Assembly: GCF_000212735.1 (NCBI RefSeq)
Contig: NC_015510.1
Coordinates: 7,379,001-7,443,000, forward strand
DNA: 64,000 nt
Source of the DNA: Haliscomenobacter hydrossis DSM 1100
GTDB lineage: Bacteria; Bacteroidota; Bacteroidia; Chitinophagales; Saprospiraceae
Direction of reading: 5' to 3'
The notes beneath the pieces were generated by a model. That model was not told the DNA's origin. It did no database searches and worked only from the letters and a program-made list of their open reading frames with translations. Both the position numbers and the translations under genes were made by a program. Of this stretch, positions 50,923 through 58,992 are shown one piece after another; position 1 is the first letter of the stretch; the number at the start of each line of letters is the position of its first letter.

Positions 50923-51000
50923 AAAAATCAAGCAGCGCAGCTGCTTCTAAAAATTGATACACATCCTCGACGTTACAGGGACTGCGTAATGTGTGTTAAA

Positions 51001-51043
51001 AAAAAAAGGCTGCCTCATTCACTGAATGAGACAGCCTTTTTTT
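51001..51043. terminator. Bidirectional Rho-independent terminator
   Basis: AAAAAAAGGCTGcCTCATTC and its complement GAATGAGaCAGCCTTTTTTT form a stem of 13-14 pairs with one mismatch. It has A and T tracts on both sides and lies between convergent genes. Confidence 0.9.
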
Positions 51044-51063
51044 GATAAAGGTTACCTTGATTA

Positions 51064-52656
51064 TTAATTGAAGATCAGCTTCTTCGCCACTACCCCCTTG
51101 TCAAATCGTATTTGCAAGACGTAAGTGCCCATGGGCAAACTCCCTCGCTGCAACTCAAAGTCATTTTCATCCACATTGGCGTAACCGCGCACCATTTTGC
51201 CGTCGAGACTGTACAGGGCGATGTCGCGCATTTTGTGTTCAAGCGCAGATTGGATGTACACCCGGTCGGCGACAGGGTTAGGCCCTATTTTCAGCTTAAC
51301 CACATCTTCAGAAATGACTTGTTCAGTTGATGTCGCTAAGTTCAATTCGAGGTAAGCCCGTGGCGTAAATACTGCCATCATGGTATCGATGTAGGCCATC
51401 GCTTTGGCTTTGCTCATGTTGGGGTTCGTCAGCAAACCACTTGCGTGCAATACTTTCGCGTCGTAGCTAGAACCCAAAGCAGCATTGGTACCCGCAACCA
51501 CCAATTTCAAAGTAGTCGTATCCCACCATTCCCATGGGCCAGCTTCCAAACGGTTGCCTGGGGTAACAAATGGATACATGTTGTCGGTAGATAAGGTAGT
51601 GGCTGCGCCTTTGTAGCTAAAGGCCGGGAAAGGAATTGGTACAGCACTCAGCGCTTTGTTCTTCAGATTGATGAAGTCTTGCACGTTGTTGGCTGCGGCC
51701 ATTTTGGTATTCAAATTGACTTCATTCGCCCGTTGTACCACAGAGCGTGTGCCCGATACATTCACTACAAACTGACGAGTGGTAGGCACAATTACCGCGC
51801 CGTCGGCAAAGGGTGCAAATGGATCAGAAAAAACATGAAAACCAATCGTAGAAGGTTCTCCAGCTTTACCCTCAATCCAACTAATATCGCCCAAAGCTCC
51901 GCCCATATTGACTGCCATGTTAAAGTTGTTGCTATAACCAGGATGGTTGACTAAGTTCAATGGTTTTGCAGTAGATCCAAAAGGATTACTCAACAGGTTG
52001 GTATCAACGAAAGCAGTAAGGGTTACTGTATTGATGAATTTTTCAATTTGGATCTCTTCTTTGAAGCGATCAAGATACGCGGTTCCTAGAGAAATGTAGC
52101 CTCCTGTACCTTGTCCCCATAGTACGATGCGAGAAGGATCAATTCCATAAGGGTTACTTTGCTCAGCTACCGACTTGCGCAGGTAACGAATGGCTGTACG
52201 GGAATCCTGAATACCCCGATAAACCGCATTGAGCAAGGTGCCGGTACGTTCGTTTTGGTCAGGAGATACAGGGTTCCAGCCCAAGCGGTAAGAAGTGATG
52301 CACACCACATACCCCAGTCGAGTAAGGCGACGAGCAAACTCTACACAGCTTGAATCACTCCGAGAGCCTGTAATTCCACCATTGATCAGGGGTGGCAAAA
52401 AACTACCAGTATGGAAATAAATGACTACTGGACGATTTTTTTCACTATCTCCTGCAGGTTGATAAATGTCCATTTTTAGATCTTCAGGAACAATCATCGG
52501 ATTGCGCAATACGGTAATATTGCTTCCATAGGTAATGTTTTTTTGCACTGTAAATCCTGAAAATACATCAGAACGGTATCGGCCACTCTGAGCTGAGAGA
52601 CTCAGGGTGCCCATTAAAATAATCAACAGCAGCAATAGTGTGTTGAGTTGTTTCAT
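51064..52656 (-). CDS. Secreted alpha/beta-hydrolase-fold protein with T9SS sorting domain, apparently lacking the nucleophile Ser
   Basis: 530 residues. A signal peptide (MGTLSLSA-Q) is followed by an esterase-like fold: NRPVVIYFHTGSFLPP in the oxyanion-hole position, RLTRLGYVVCITSYRLGWNP and DSRTAIRYLRKSVAEQSNPYGIDPSRI. The nucleophile elbow reads LWGQGTGGY, where GxSxG is expected, so the Ser is replaced by Gly. It is therefore probably not a classical esterase. The C-terminal 90 or so residues (KIGPNPVADRVYIQS ... GTYVLQIRF) are a T9SS type A domain. It lies 94 bases downstream of the TonB receptor gene on the same strand, so the two may be co-expressed. Confidence 0.82.
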   Translation of the reverse strand: MKQLNTLLLLLIILMGTLSLSAQSGRYRSDVFSGFTVQKNITYGSNITVLRNPMIVPEDLKMDIYQPAGDSEKNRPVVIYFHTGSFLPPLINGGITGSRSDSSCVEFARRLTRLGYVVCITSYRLGWNPVSPDQNERTGTLLNAVYRGIQDSRTAIRYLRKSVAEQSNPYGIDPSRIVLWGQGTGGYISLGTAYLDRFKEEIQIEKFINTVTLTAFVDTNLLSNPFGSTAKPLNLVNHPGYSNNFNMAVNMGGALGDISWIEGKAGEPSTIGFHVFSDPFAPFADGAVIVPTTRQFVVNVSGTRSVVQRANEVNLNTKMAAANNVQDFINLKNKALSAVPIPFPAFSYKGAATTLSTDNMYPFVTPGNRLEAGPWEWWDTTTLKLVVAGTNAALGSSYDAKVLHASGLLTNPNMSKAKAMAYIDTMMAVFTPRAYLELNLATSTEQVISEDVVKLKIGPNPVADRVYIQSALEHKMRDIALYSLDGKMVRGYANVDENDFELQRGSLPMGTYVLQIRFDKGVVAKKLIFN

Positions 52657-52750
52657 TTGAAAAAGTTTTTGAGTGAATTAAAATGAAATGACCACAAAAT
52701 TCCAAAAGTTTATCGGCAAAATGCCGATAAACCTCTGAATATACAGCGTT

Positions 52751-55585
52751 TTATTTTTTGTTCCAATCGTATACCATCGATAAGTAGGCCAAGCGACCGA
52801 TTCTTGGGCCGCCATAAGTTTGAAACGTCATATTGTTCAACAAGTTAGATGCGCCCAATTTAAAAGTTGTATTGATGGTTTTTACTTGCCAGTTTATTTG
52901 TGCATCCAGCATATTGTAACTGGGGATGATTCCCGTAAATTGTGGGGAACCTTCAAATATAAAACCATCGATCCATTTGTAATTGACATTGAATCCAAAA
53001 TCCGGGAACTTCAACCCCAGAAAATTCACTGCCAAATCGCGCCCGGAAATCCCGATGTTGTACTTGTGTTTGGGTGTATTGAACGCAGGAATGATCGGAT
53101 CATTGCTAATGGAGTTGAGTTGATTAAACGAATAGTTGCCGTTCAATACATAGTTTTGGCCAAAATAGTAGCTACTTCCTATGGAAAAGCCCTGAGTAGT
53201 GACTTGGTCAACCGCGTTGGCGGCGACGCGATAAGCTTGTACTCGCGTTGGTGATCCTGTCAAGGTCTCAAAGGCAGCATCTACCCCAATATTGTAGCCA
53301 ATAAAGTCTTGATAAAAACTATAATAATAGGTAGCATCCACGTACAATTTGTCAAAGAAGGTATTCCGATATCCGGCTTCAAGGGTCCGTACTTTTTCCG
53401 GGCGAATTGGAGCGACATCAAAATACTCCAAATCATTTCTATTCCGAGTGGTTAAATAAGTGCGCAGGGATTCAATGGTCAATAAATCCGAAAATCCATT
53501 GAGGTTGCCAATCAAAATAGCTCGACCTACATTGTAAAACAGGTATTGATCAGCTAAAGTTGGATTGCGAATGGCTGATGAGAAAGAGAAACGCAACACC
53601 TGGTCGCGATTGGGCGTATAGACCAAAGAAGCAGCCGGAGAAACCAAATAATTGAAGTTTTTATTTTTGTCCAAACGCACCGATCCGCTGATCTTTAGTC
53701 GTTTATCCAATTCAAGCGTGCCACCGCCATAAATGCCATATTCGTAGGTATTGATGTTCAAATCACCCGTGTCTAAAAGGATAGATCCCTTAGAATTGGG
53801 GGTATACAATCGGTAGTTAGCCCCTACCTGTATATCGAGATCCGTAATCGAACTACCTTGATCGGGTTTCACCAAATCATTAAACATGTATTCTCCATGG
53901 GCATGATACAAGGCTGAACGATCAAAAAAACGTGTACCTCCTTCACTGTAGCCTAGTCGGCTAATAATGTCGTTAAATTCTTGCTTAAACCGTTCCGTAC
54001 CGGGTTCAAAAAAGTCTACGGATTCGAATAGAGGATTCCCCTTGGCAACTTGAACTTGAGCAAGAGAATGGTACACTTGCAACGAATCTTGTACCCGCGG
54101 ATTGGCCAGAAATAAGCCTTGAGCTGCTTGAAATTCGGCTGGCCTACCAATGTAATCGATAGGGTTGGGATAACCTTCGATGCGCCGAACTCTTGGGTTG
54201 ATGGTAGTTTGCCAGAAGTTGATGTAATCCGAAGCCCACTTAACATCATCTTTCGCATTTTGCTGCAGCAACAAAGAGGTGAAGTAAGGATCGTAAGAAT
54301 TTCCAGCATCTTCGTGGGTTACATAAAAACGCAGGAAGTACTTGTCGGCTTGTTTCAATTCAACTTTATGCTGAAAAAACTGAATGCCGCGTAAGCTGTA
54401 GCGGTTGTCACCTTGATAAACCGTCGTTCCGGTGCTGTAATTGCTGCCTAAAACGAGTTCTGGTGAATTATAATCTTTGGCCGGATTCAAACGAAAATGT
54501 AGTGCTCCAGCAACCTTGAGGTTTTCAGAATCGTAATCGACAACGTCTCTTTCACGATAACCCTGACGGTGAATAATCCCCAAGCCAGGCAATGAAAAAG
54601 TATTGCTTAAGTCATTGTAAACGAGATATTCATCCCCATAGATGTTCACCGCATCAAATCCACCAGGATTGTTAACGCTACTAGGCGTATCGTATACCTG
54701 GTCATAATTGTCCGCAATCCAGTCGTTGGCTTTGAAACCCGAGATGTTGAACTTATAGGCAACCGCTTCTTTGCCCGCCTTGTTTTTAAAAGCATCGGCC
54801 CAGCGAATACCCGCTTCGAACAAATTTCGCTCGCCACCTTTGAGCATTACTTTTAAACCCTTGTGCAAAAACGGGCTTTTGGTTTGCATGCTCACCACGC
54901 CATTGAAGGCATTGGGGCCATAAAAAGCGGAAGAGGCACCCACGATCAAGGTTACACTGTTGACATCAAGCTCAGATGCACCCAGGAAGTTGCCCAAAGA
55001 GAAGTTCAAACCAGGAGACTGGTTGTCGACCCCGTCAATAATTTGCAACGAACGCACCGGGCTGGTACTGTTGAATCCCCGGGTATTGATGATTTTGAAG
55101 CCCAAACTAGCTGCCGTAAGGTCTACTTCTTTCAGCGACCCCAAGCCATCGTAAAAGTTGGCCGCCGGGGTTTCGGTGATGGCAATGGCATCCAGGGTTT
55201 CCATGGTTAGGGGAGACTGGACTTTCTTTTCAGAAATACGTCGCCCCTTCACTTCAACCTGGTCGATGGTAACAGCGTCTTCAGAAAGTTCGATCAGTAT
55301 TTTTTGATTGGCCGCAGTGACGATGAGTTCTTTATCGGTATACCCCACATAGGAAACCAAGAGGGTAAAAGGGAATTTTTGCGCGGTGGACAATTCAAAT
55401 TTACCCTCCAAGTCGGCAACTGTTCCTTCCGTAGTACCCTTTATAATCACCGTGGCATTGGCCAGACCTTCTTTATTGGTGGCATCTCTGATTTCCCCTC
55501 GAATCGTCGTTTGTGCATGAATAATGCCAGAACAAGAGAAAATCAGAATGATGCTAAGCATCAAAGACTTAGATAGATATTTCAT
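52751..55585 (-). CDS. TonB-dependent outer-membrane receptor
   Basis: 944 residues. Signal peptide (FSCSGIIHA-Q), carboxypeptidase-regulatory-like domain (TIRGEIRDATNKEGLANATVI, about 27-110), plug domain (TETPAANFYDGLGSLKEVDL, then TRGFNSTSPVRSLQIIDGVD, about 135-245) and a beta barrel ending in an aromatic strand (YLSMVYDWNKK). It imports an unknown ligand with TonB/ExbBD energy. It has no SusD partner. The promoter region carries the TTAGYGAA-N2-TTCGCTAA palindrome, and a secreted esterase-fold gene follows. Confidence 0.92.
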   Translation of the reverse strand: MKYLSKSLMLSIILIFSCSGIIHAQTTIRGEIRDATNKEGLANATVIIKGTTEGTVADLEGKFELSTAQKFPFTLLVSYVGYTDKELIVTAANQKILIELSEDAVTIDQVEVKGRRISEKKVQSPLTMETLDAIAITETPAANFYDGLGSLKEVDLTAASLGFKIINTRGFNSTSPVRSLQIIDGVDNQSPGLNFSLGNFLGASELDVNSVTLIVGASSAFYGPNAFNGVVSMQTKSPFLHKGLKVMLKGGERNLFEAGIRWADAFKNKAGKEAVAYKFNISGFKANDWIADNYDQVYDTPSSVNNPGGFDAVNIYGDEYLVYNDLSNTFSLPGLGIIHRQGYRERDVVDYDSENLKVAGALHFRLNPAKDYNSPELVLGSNYSTGTTVYQGDNRYSLRGIQFFQHKVELKQADKYFLRFYVTHEDAGNSYDPYFTSLLLQQNAKDDVKWASDYINFWQTTINPRVRRIEGYPNPIDYIGRPAEFQAAQGLFLANPRVQDSLQVYHSLAQVQVAKGNPLFESVDFFEPGTERFKQEFNDIISRLGYSEGGTRFFDRSALYHAHGEYMFNDLVKPDQGSSITDLDIQVGANYRLYTPNSKGSILLDTGDLNINTYEYGIYGGGTLELDKRLKISGSVRLDKNKNFNYLVSPAASLVYTPNRDQVLRFSFSSAIRNPTLADQYLFYNVGRAILIGNLNGFSDLLTIESLRTYLTTRNRNDLEYFDVAPIRPEKVRTLEAGYRNTFFDKLYVDATYYYSFYQDFIGYNIGVDAAFETLTGSPTRVQAYRVAANAVDQVTTQGFSIGSSYYFGQNYVLNGNYSFNQLNSISNDPIIPAFNTPKHKYNIGISGRDLAVNFLGLKFPDFGFNVNYKWIDGFIFEGSPQFTGIIPSYNMLDAQINWQVKTINTTFKLGASNLLNNMTFQTYGGPRIGRLAYLSMVYDWNKK

Positions 55586-55632
55586 GCTGAAAACCGAAAT
55601 AGTGAGCGAATAATATTCTAAATGGAGGCAAA

Positions 55633-55650
55633 TTAGTGAAAATTCGCTAA
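55633..55650 (-). promoter_or_regulatory. Palindromic operator-like site upstream of the TonB receptor gene
   Basis: TTAGTGAA-AA-TTCGCTAA on the plus strand, matching 17 of 18 positions of the site upstream of the DUF4442 gene. Read on the minus strand its inner half runs into CTAATTTGCC, a likely -7 element. It lies 48 bases before the start codon. Confidence 0.55.
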
Positions 55651-55783
55651 CAAGTTAATTTTTTACAAACCGAATTTTATCCAAGATTGAAGATAAGGAC
55701 GAATTTTTATTCCGAACTTTTTACAGATTAAAAAATTTATTTGTGTAAGACTCAAATTTTTTAACCCTCGCTCAACTACATGC

Positions 55784-56524
55784 TCAATGAAAATGGATCG
55801 CTGATAAACCAAAACCCAAGGCCAGCGCTAACCACTTTGCTGCGGAAAAACGATGTGAGGTATGGGCGTCGTTTTCAAAAAGAATGGTAGAGCCAATTTG
55901 CAATAAATTTCCAGTGACCATAGACAACAAGATCACCAAAACCTGAGGATCCTGTAGAAAAAACTGCGCAGAAAAAGCCGCAATGGGTGCCATCAATGCA
56001 AAAACCAACAAAAGGATTAACGTCGGCCATTTTTTTATCCCACTCATCAGCAAAAAAGAAGTGAGCGCGAACGCGGCGGGGATGTTGTGAATGGTGATGC
56101 TCAACAAGAGGTGGTAAAACTGATTGTCGCCACTTGTATCGCTGAAAGTTTCCATAAAGGTTCGATATCCACCCAAAGGCAATCCTTCAATCAAAGCGTG
56201 TAAACACAGCCCCAACATGATCGATAGTGCCAACCAGCTGGTTTTTTGGCCATGCGTATGCACATGCCCATGTTCTACTCCTCCCGACCATTCTTCCAGC
56301 AACATTTGTAAGGCAAAACCCAGCAACATCCACAAACCAGTGTAATGATCTCCTTTGGAAAACAAATCGGGAAGCAATTGTACCAATACCACGCCCAAAA
56401 TGAATGCCCCATTGAACAGCATGATGTAACGCACCAATTTGGGCTTTTTACTGCCCAGAAAAAAAGCGGGTATACCCCCAATAAATGGAGTTAGAAAAAG
56501 GAGTAAGTATTCCCAGATGTGCAT
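55784..56524 (-). CDS. ZIP-family metal transporter
   Basis: 246 residues with about eight membrane segments. Signature metal helices are HALIEGLPLGG and HNIPAAFALTSFLL, both with the His/Glu or His/Asn pattern of ZIP helices 4 and 5. There is a His-rich loop (GVEHGHVHTHGQK) before them. It should move Zn2+ or another divalent cation into the cytoplasm. The start is ATG. It lies upstream of the PAP2 gene's direction, separated from it by a GTTGAG palindrome. Confidence 0.88.
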   Translation of the reverse strand: MHIWEYLLLFLTPFIGGIPAFFLGSKKPKLVRYIMLFNGAFILGVVLVQLLPDLFSKGDHYTGLWMLLGFALQMLLEEWSGGVEHGHVHTHGQKTSWLALSIMLGLCLHALIEGLPLGGYRTFMETFSDTSGDNQFYHLLLSITIHNIPAAFALTSFLLMSGIKKWPTLILLLVFALMAPIAAFSAQFFLQDPQVLVILLSMVTGNLLQIGSTILFENDAHTSHRFSAAKWLALALGFGLSAIHFH

Positions 56525-56546
56525 TCGGATTTATTCTTTTTCAAAA

Positions 56547-56630
56547 AGTTGAGGAGGTTGAGGAGGTTGAGAAGGTTGAGGCTGCCGCAAGTCGCTCGCG
56601 GCAGCCTCAACCTTCTCAACCTCCTCAACT
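56547..56630. repeat. GTTGAG-family palindrome, copy 3 (shortest)
   Basis: The left arm is GTTGAGGAGGTTGAGGAGG, TTGAGAAGGTTGAGGCTGCCGC. The right arm is GCGGCAGCCTCAACC, TTCTCAACCTCCTCAAC. The centre is only about 10 bases. It lies between the ZIP and PAP2 genes; the PAP2 stop is next to the right arm. Confidence 0.85.
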
Positions 56631-57216
56631 ACGCAGCTTTTTCCTGTTGCTTGTAAAATGGGGTGTCGAAGAGGCGAAGGTACGTTTTTGCAACAATGTT
56701 GCCAATAATTAATCCTAAAATTGCACCAATAAAAATATCCAGTGGATAATGTACACCTACATAAACTTGTCCTAGGGCGATACTGGCTGCCCAGAGATAA
56801 AGCGGTAGGCGAATGCGGCGGTAATGCAAGCCCAAGGTTAGGCTCAAAAATGCGGCAACCGCAAAATGATTGGAGGCGTGTGAAGAGGTAAAACTGTAGC
56901 CACTGCCACAGTGCACGAGCAATTGCACTTCGTCTTTGATTGCTGGATCGTTGCAAGGGCGTAGGCGCTGTACCAATGGTTTGATGACTTTGCTGCTGAT
57001 GGTATCGGCCAGACCTACTGCTACGGCCAAAGCCAGGATAAAATACAGGCTGGCTTTGCGGTATTTGTACCCTACAAATCCGGCGAGGGCTATATATAAA
57101 GGTATCCAGGTTGATTTTTCGCGCCAGATCGGCATGATCCAGTCCAGCACAGCGTTGTGGCCCTGCCCGTTGATGAGCTCAAATAGGTATTGGTCTATAG
57201 CGATGAGTTGTTCCAT
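56629..57216 (-). CDS. PAP2-family phosphatase
   Basis: 195 residues with five or six membrane segments. The phosphatase motifs are KPLVQRLRPCND, YSFTSSHASNHFAV (the PSGH motif, here SSHA) and GQVYVGVHYPLDIFIG (His/Asp). It probably dephosphorylates undecaprenyl pyrophosphate or phosphatidic acid in the inner membrane. The start is ATG, with a TATATTTG -7 element at 57265-57272. It is divergent from glmM. Confidence 0.9.
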   Translation of the reverse strand: MEQLIAIDQYLFELINGQGHNAVLDWIMPIWREKSTWIPLYIALAGFVGYKYRKASLYFILALAVAVGLADTISSKVIKPLVQRLRPCNDPAIKDEVQLLVHCGSGYSFTSSHASNHFAVAAFLSLTLGLHYRRIRLPLYLWAASIALGQVYVGVHYPLDIFIGAILGLIIGNIVAKTYLRLFDTPFYKQQEKAA

Positions 57217-57264
57217 GGATATCGAATAAAATCAGGCGTGGACTTTTCGTTTTGTTGGACGCCG

Positions 57265-57272
57265 CAAATATA
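57265..57272 (-). promoter_or_regulatory. -7 element of the PAP2 gene
   Basis: TATATTTG followed by CGGCG on the minus strand, about 48 bases before the start codon. Confidence 0.4.
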
Positions 57273-57330
57273 GCAACATTTTCATAGCACTTAGTTTCCG
57301 AATAAAAGCGCGAATACCCGCAACAAATTT

Positions 57331-57338
57331 TAATTTTG
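57331..57338 (+). promoter_or_regulatory. -7 element of the phosphoglucosamine mutase gene
   Basis: TAATTTTG followed by CACCC, 16 bases before the ATG, implying a nearly leaderless transcript. Confidence 0.4.
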
Positions 57339-57354
57339 CACCCAAATTAAGTCA

Positions 57355-58734
57355 ATGGCATTAATCAAATCTATTTCCGGAATCCGGGGCACCATCGGCG
57401 GATTGCCCGGTCAAAACTTAACCCCTCAAGACATTGTAGAATGTACTGCCGCCTTCGGCACCTGGCTCTTGCAAAAAGGAAACCCACCTAAAGTTGTGCT
57501 GGGTCGTGATGCGCGGATCTCTGGTGCGATGGTTAAGGATTTGGTGGTCAGTACCTTGCTTGCATTGGGGATCGATGTGCTCGATCTGGGGCTATCTACT
57601 ACGCCAACCGTTGAAATGGCGGTAACTTTTGAAAAAGCGGGTGCAGGAATCATCATTACAGCGAGTCACAACCCCAAAGAGTGGAATGCGCTGAAGTTTC
57701 TCAACGAAAAAGGGGAATTTATTTCCGCTGCCGATGGGGAAGCTGTTTTGAAATTGATTGCCGACGGGGGGATTTCCTATGCCCCCGTAGATGCATTGGG
57801 AAAAGTACATGAACGCACTGATTTTTTACCAAAACACCTTCAAGCCATCATCGATTTGCCAGAAGTAGAAGTTGATTTGGTACGGGCGCGTGGCTTCAAA
57901 GTAGTGTTGGATCCCGTCAATTCATCTGGCGCTTTGGCAGTACCTCCCTTGTTGGAATACCTGGGTTGTAAAGTCATCGTCATCAATGCTGAACCCAATG
58001 GCCAGTTTGCACACAACCCCGAACCCTTGCCCGAGCACCTGATTGAGCTTTCGAAGGCGATCGTGGAGCACCAGGCCGATTTGGGTATCGCTGTCGATCC
58101 CGATGTTGACCGCCTCGCCCTGGTTTGTGAAAATGGCGAAGCATTCGGTGAAGAATACACCCTGGTGGCCGTTGCGGATTATCTGTTGCAACAAACCCCG
58201 GGCAACTCCGTTTCCAATCTCTCTTCTTCCCGAGCGCTGAAGGATGTGACGTTGAAACATGGTGGTCAGTATTTTGCCGCAGCAGTAGGGGAGGTGAATG
58301 TGGTGGAAAAAATGAAAGCCGTCAATGCGGTGATTGGCGGCGAAGGCAATGGAGGCATCATCGTACCGCAATTGCATTATGGCCGCGACGCCCTGGTAGG
58401 TATTGCCTTGTTTTTGTCCTGGCTGGCCAAATCTGAAGGGACTGCCTCGGCGTTGCGGGCGACTTACCCCGATTACCAGATGGTGAAAGACAAAATTGCG
58501 CTGCCAGCAGGACTGGATTTGGAAGGTATTCTCCAAAAACTGGAGCAAAAATACCAACACGAGGAGCACAGCACGATTGATGGACTGAAAATTGATTTTC
58601 CCAACAGTTGGCTACATTTGCGTAAGTCGAATACCGAGCCGATCATCCGGATTTATTCGGAAGCACCTACGTTGACTGAAGCAAAGGCCTTGGTAGAACA
58701 GATCAAAGCGGAGGTATTGGAATTGATAGCTTAG
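57355..58734 (+). CDS. glmM: Phosphoglucosamine mutase / phosphohexomutase
   Basis: 459 residues, start ATG. Alpha-D-phosphohexomutase superfamily: SISGIRGTIGG, VVLGRDARISGAM, the phosphoserine loop ITASHNPKEWNALKF (Ser104), the metal site DPDVDRLAL, the sugar loop GGEGNGGIIVP and the phosphate-binding RKSNTEPIIRIYSEA. GlmM converts glucosamine-6-phosphate to glucosamine-1-phosphate for peptidoglycan and LPS synthesis. Phosphoglucomutase/phosphomannomutase activity cannot be excluded from sequence. It appears monocistronic and is followed by the GCGGAT palindrome. Confidence 0.88.
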   Translation: MALIKSISGIRGTIGGLPGQNLTPQDIVECTAAFGTWLLQKGNPPKVVLGRDARISGAMVKDLVVSTLLALGIDVLDLGLSTTPTVEMAVTFEKAGAGIIITASHNPKEWNALKFLNEKGEFISAADGEAVLKLIADGGISYAPVDALGKVHERTDFLPKHLQAIIDLPEVEVDLVRARGFKVVLDPVNSSGALAVPPLLEYLGCKVIVINAEPNGQFAHNPEPLPEHLIELSKAIVEHQADLGIAVDPDVDRLALVCENGEAFGEEYTLVAVADYLLQQTPGNSVSNLSSSRALKDVTLKHGGQYFAAAVGEVNVVEKMKAVNAVIGGEGNGGIIVPQLHYGRDALVGIALFLSWLAKSEGTASALRATYPDYQMVKDKIALPAGLDLEGILQKLEQKYQHEEHSTIDGLKIDFPNSWLHLRKSNTEPIIRIYSEAPTLTEAKALVEQIKAEVLELIA

Positions 58735-58759
58735 ACAAGCATTTGAATTTGAACTAAAG

Positions 58760-58917
58760 CGACATAAATGGGAACGCGGATGACGCGGATTGAACGGATT
58801 AACGCGGATTCTCTTTTGCCTGCGGCAAAAGTTTTTAGCCACAAATCACGCCGCAGGCGGGATAAAAATCCGCGTTAATCCGTTCAATCCGCGTCATCCG
58901 TGTTCCTATTTATGTCG
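58760..58917. repeat. About 158-bp palindrome with GCGGATTGAACGGATTAA arms
   Basis: The arms (58760-58810 and 58867-58917) are about 50 bases, with one mismatch and a single-base bulge. They begin CGACATAAAT and run through ACGCGGATGACGCGGATTG into AACGGATTAACGCGGATT. The centre has an inner hairpin TTTTGCCtgcGGCAAAA. It lies between glmM and the class V aminotransferase gene, both plus strand. Confidence 0.88.
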
Positions 58918-58992
58918 AGAGCACACGAAGCGCGAAGCGCTGAAGGGGCACTAGTTGAAAAAGCAGCGAAGCTGCACAAAACCAAATAAACC

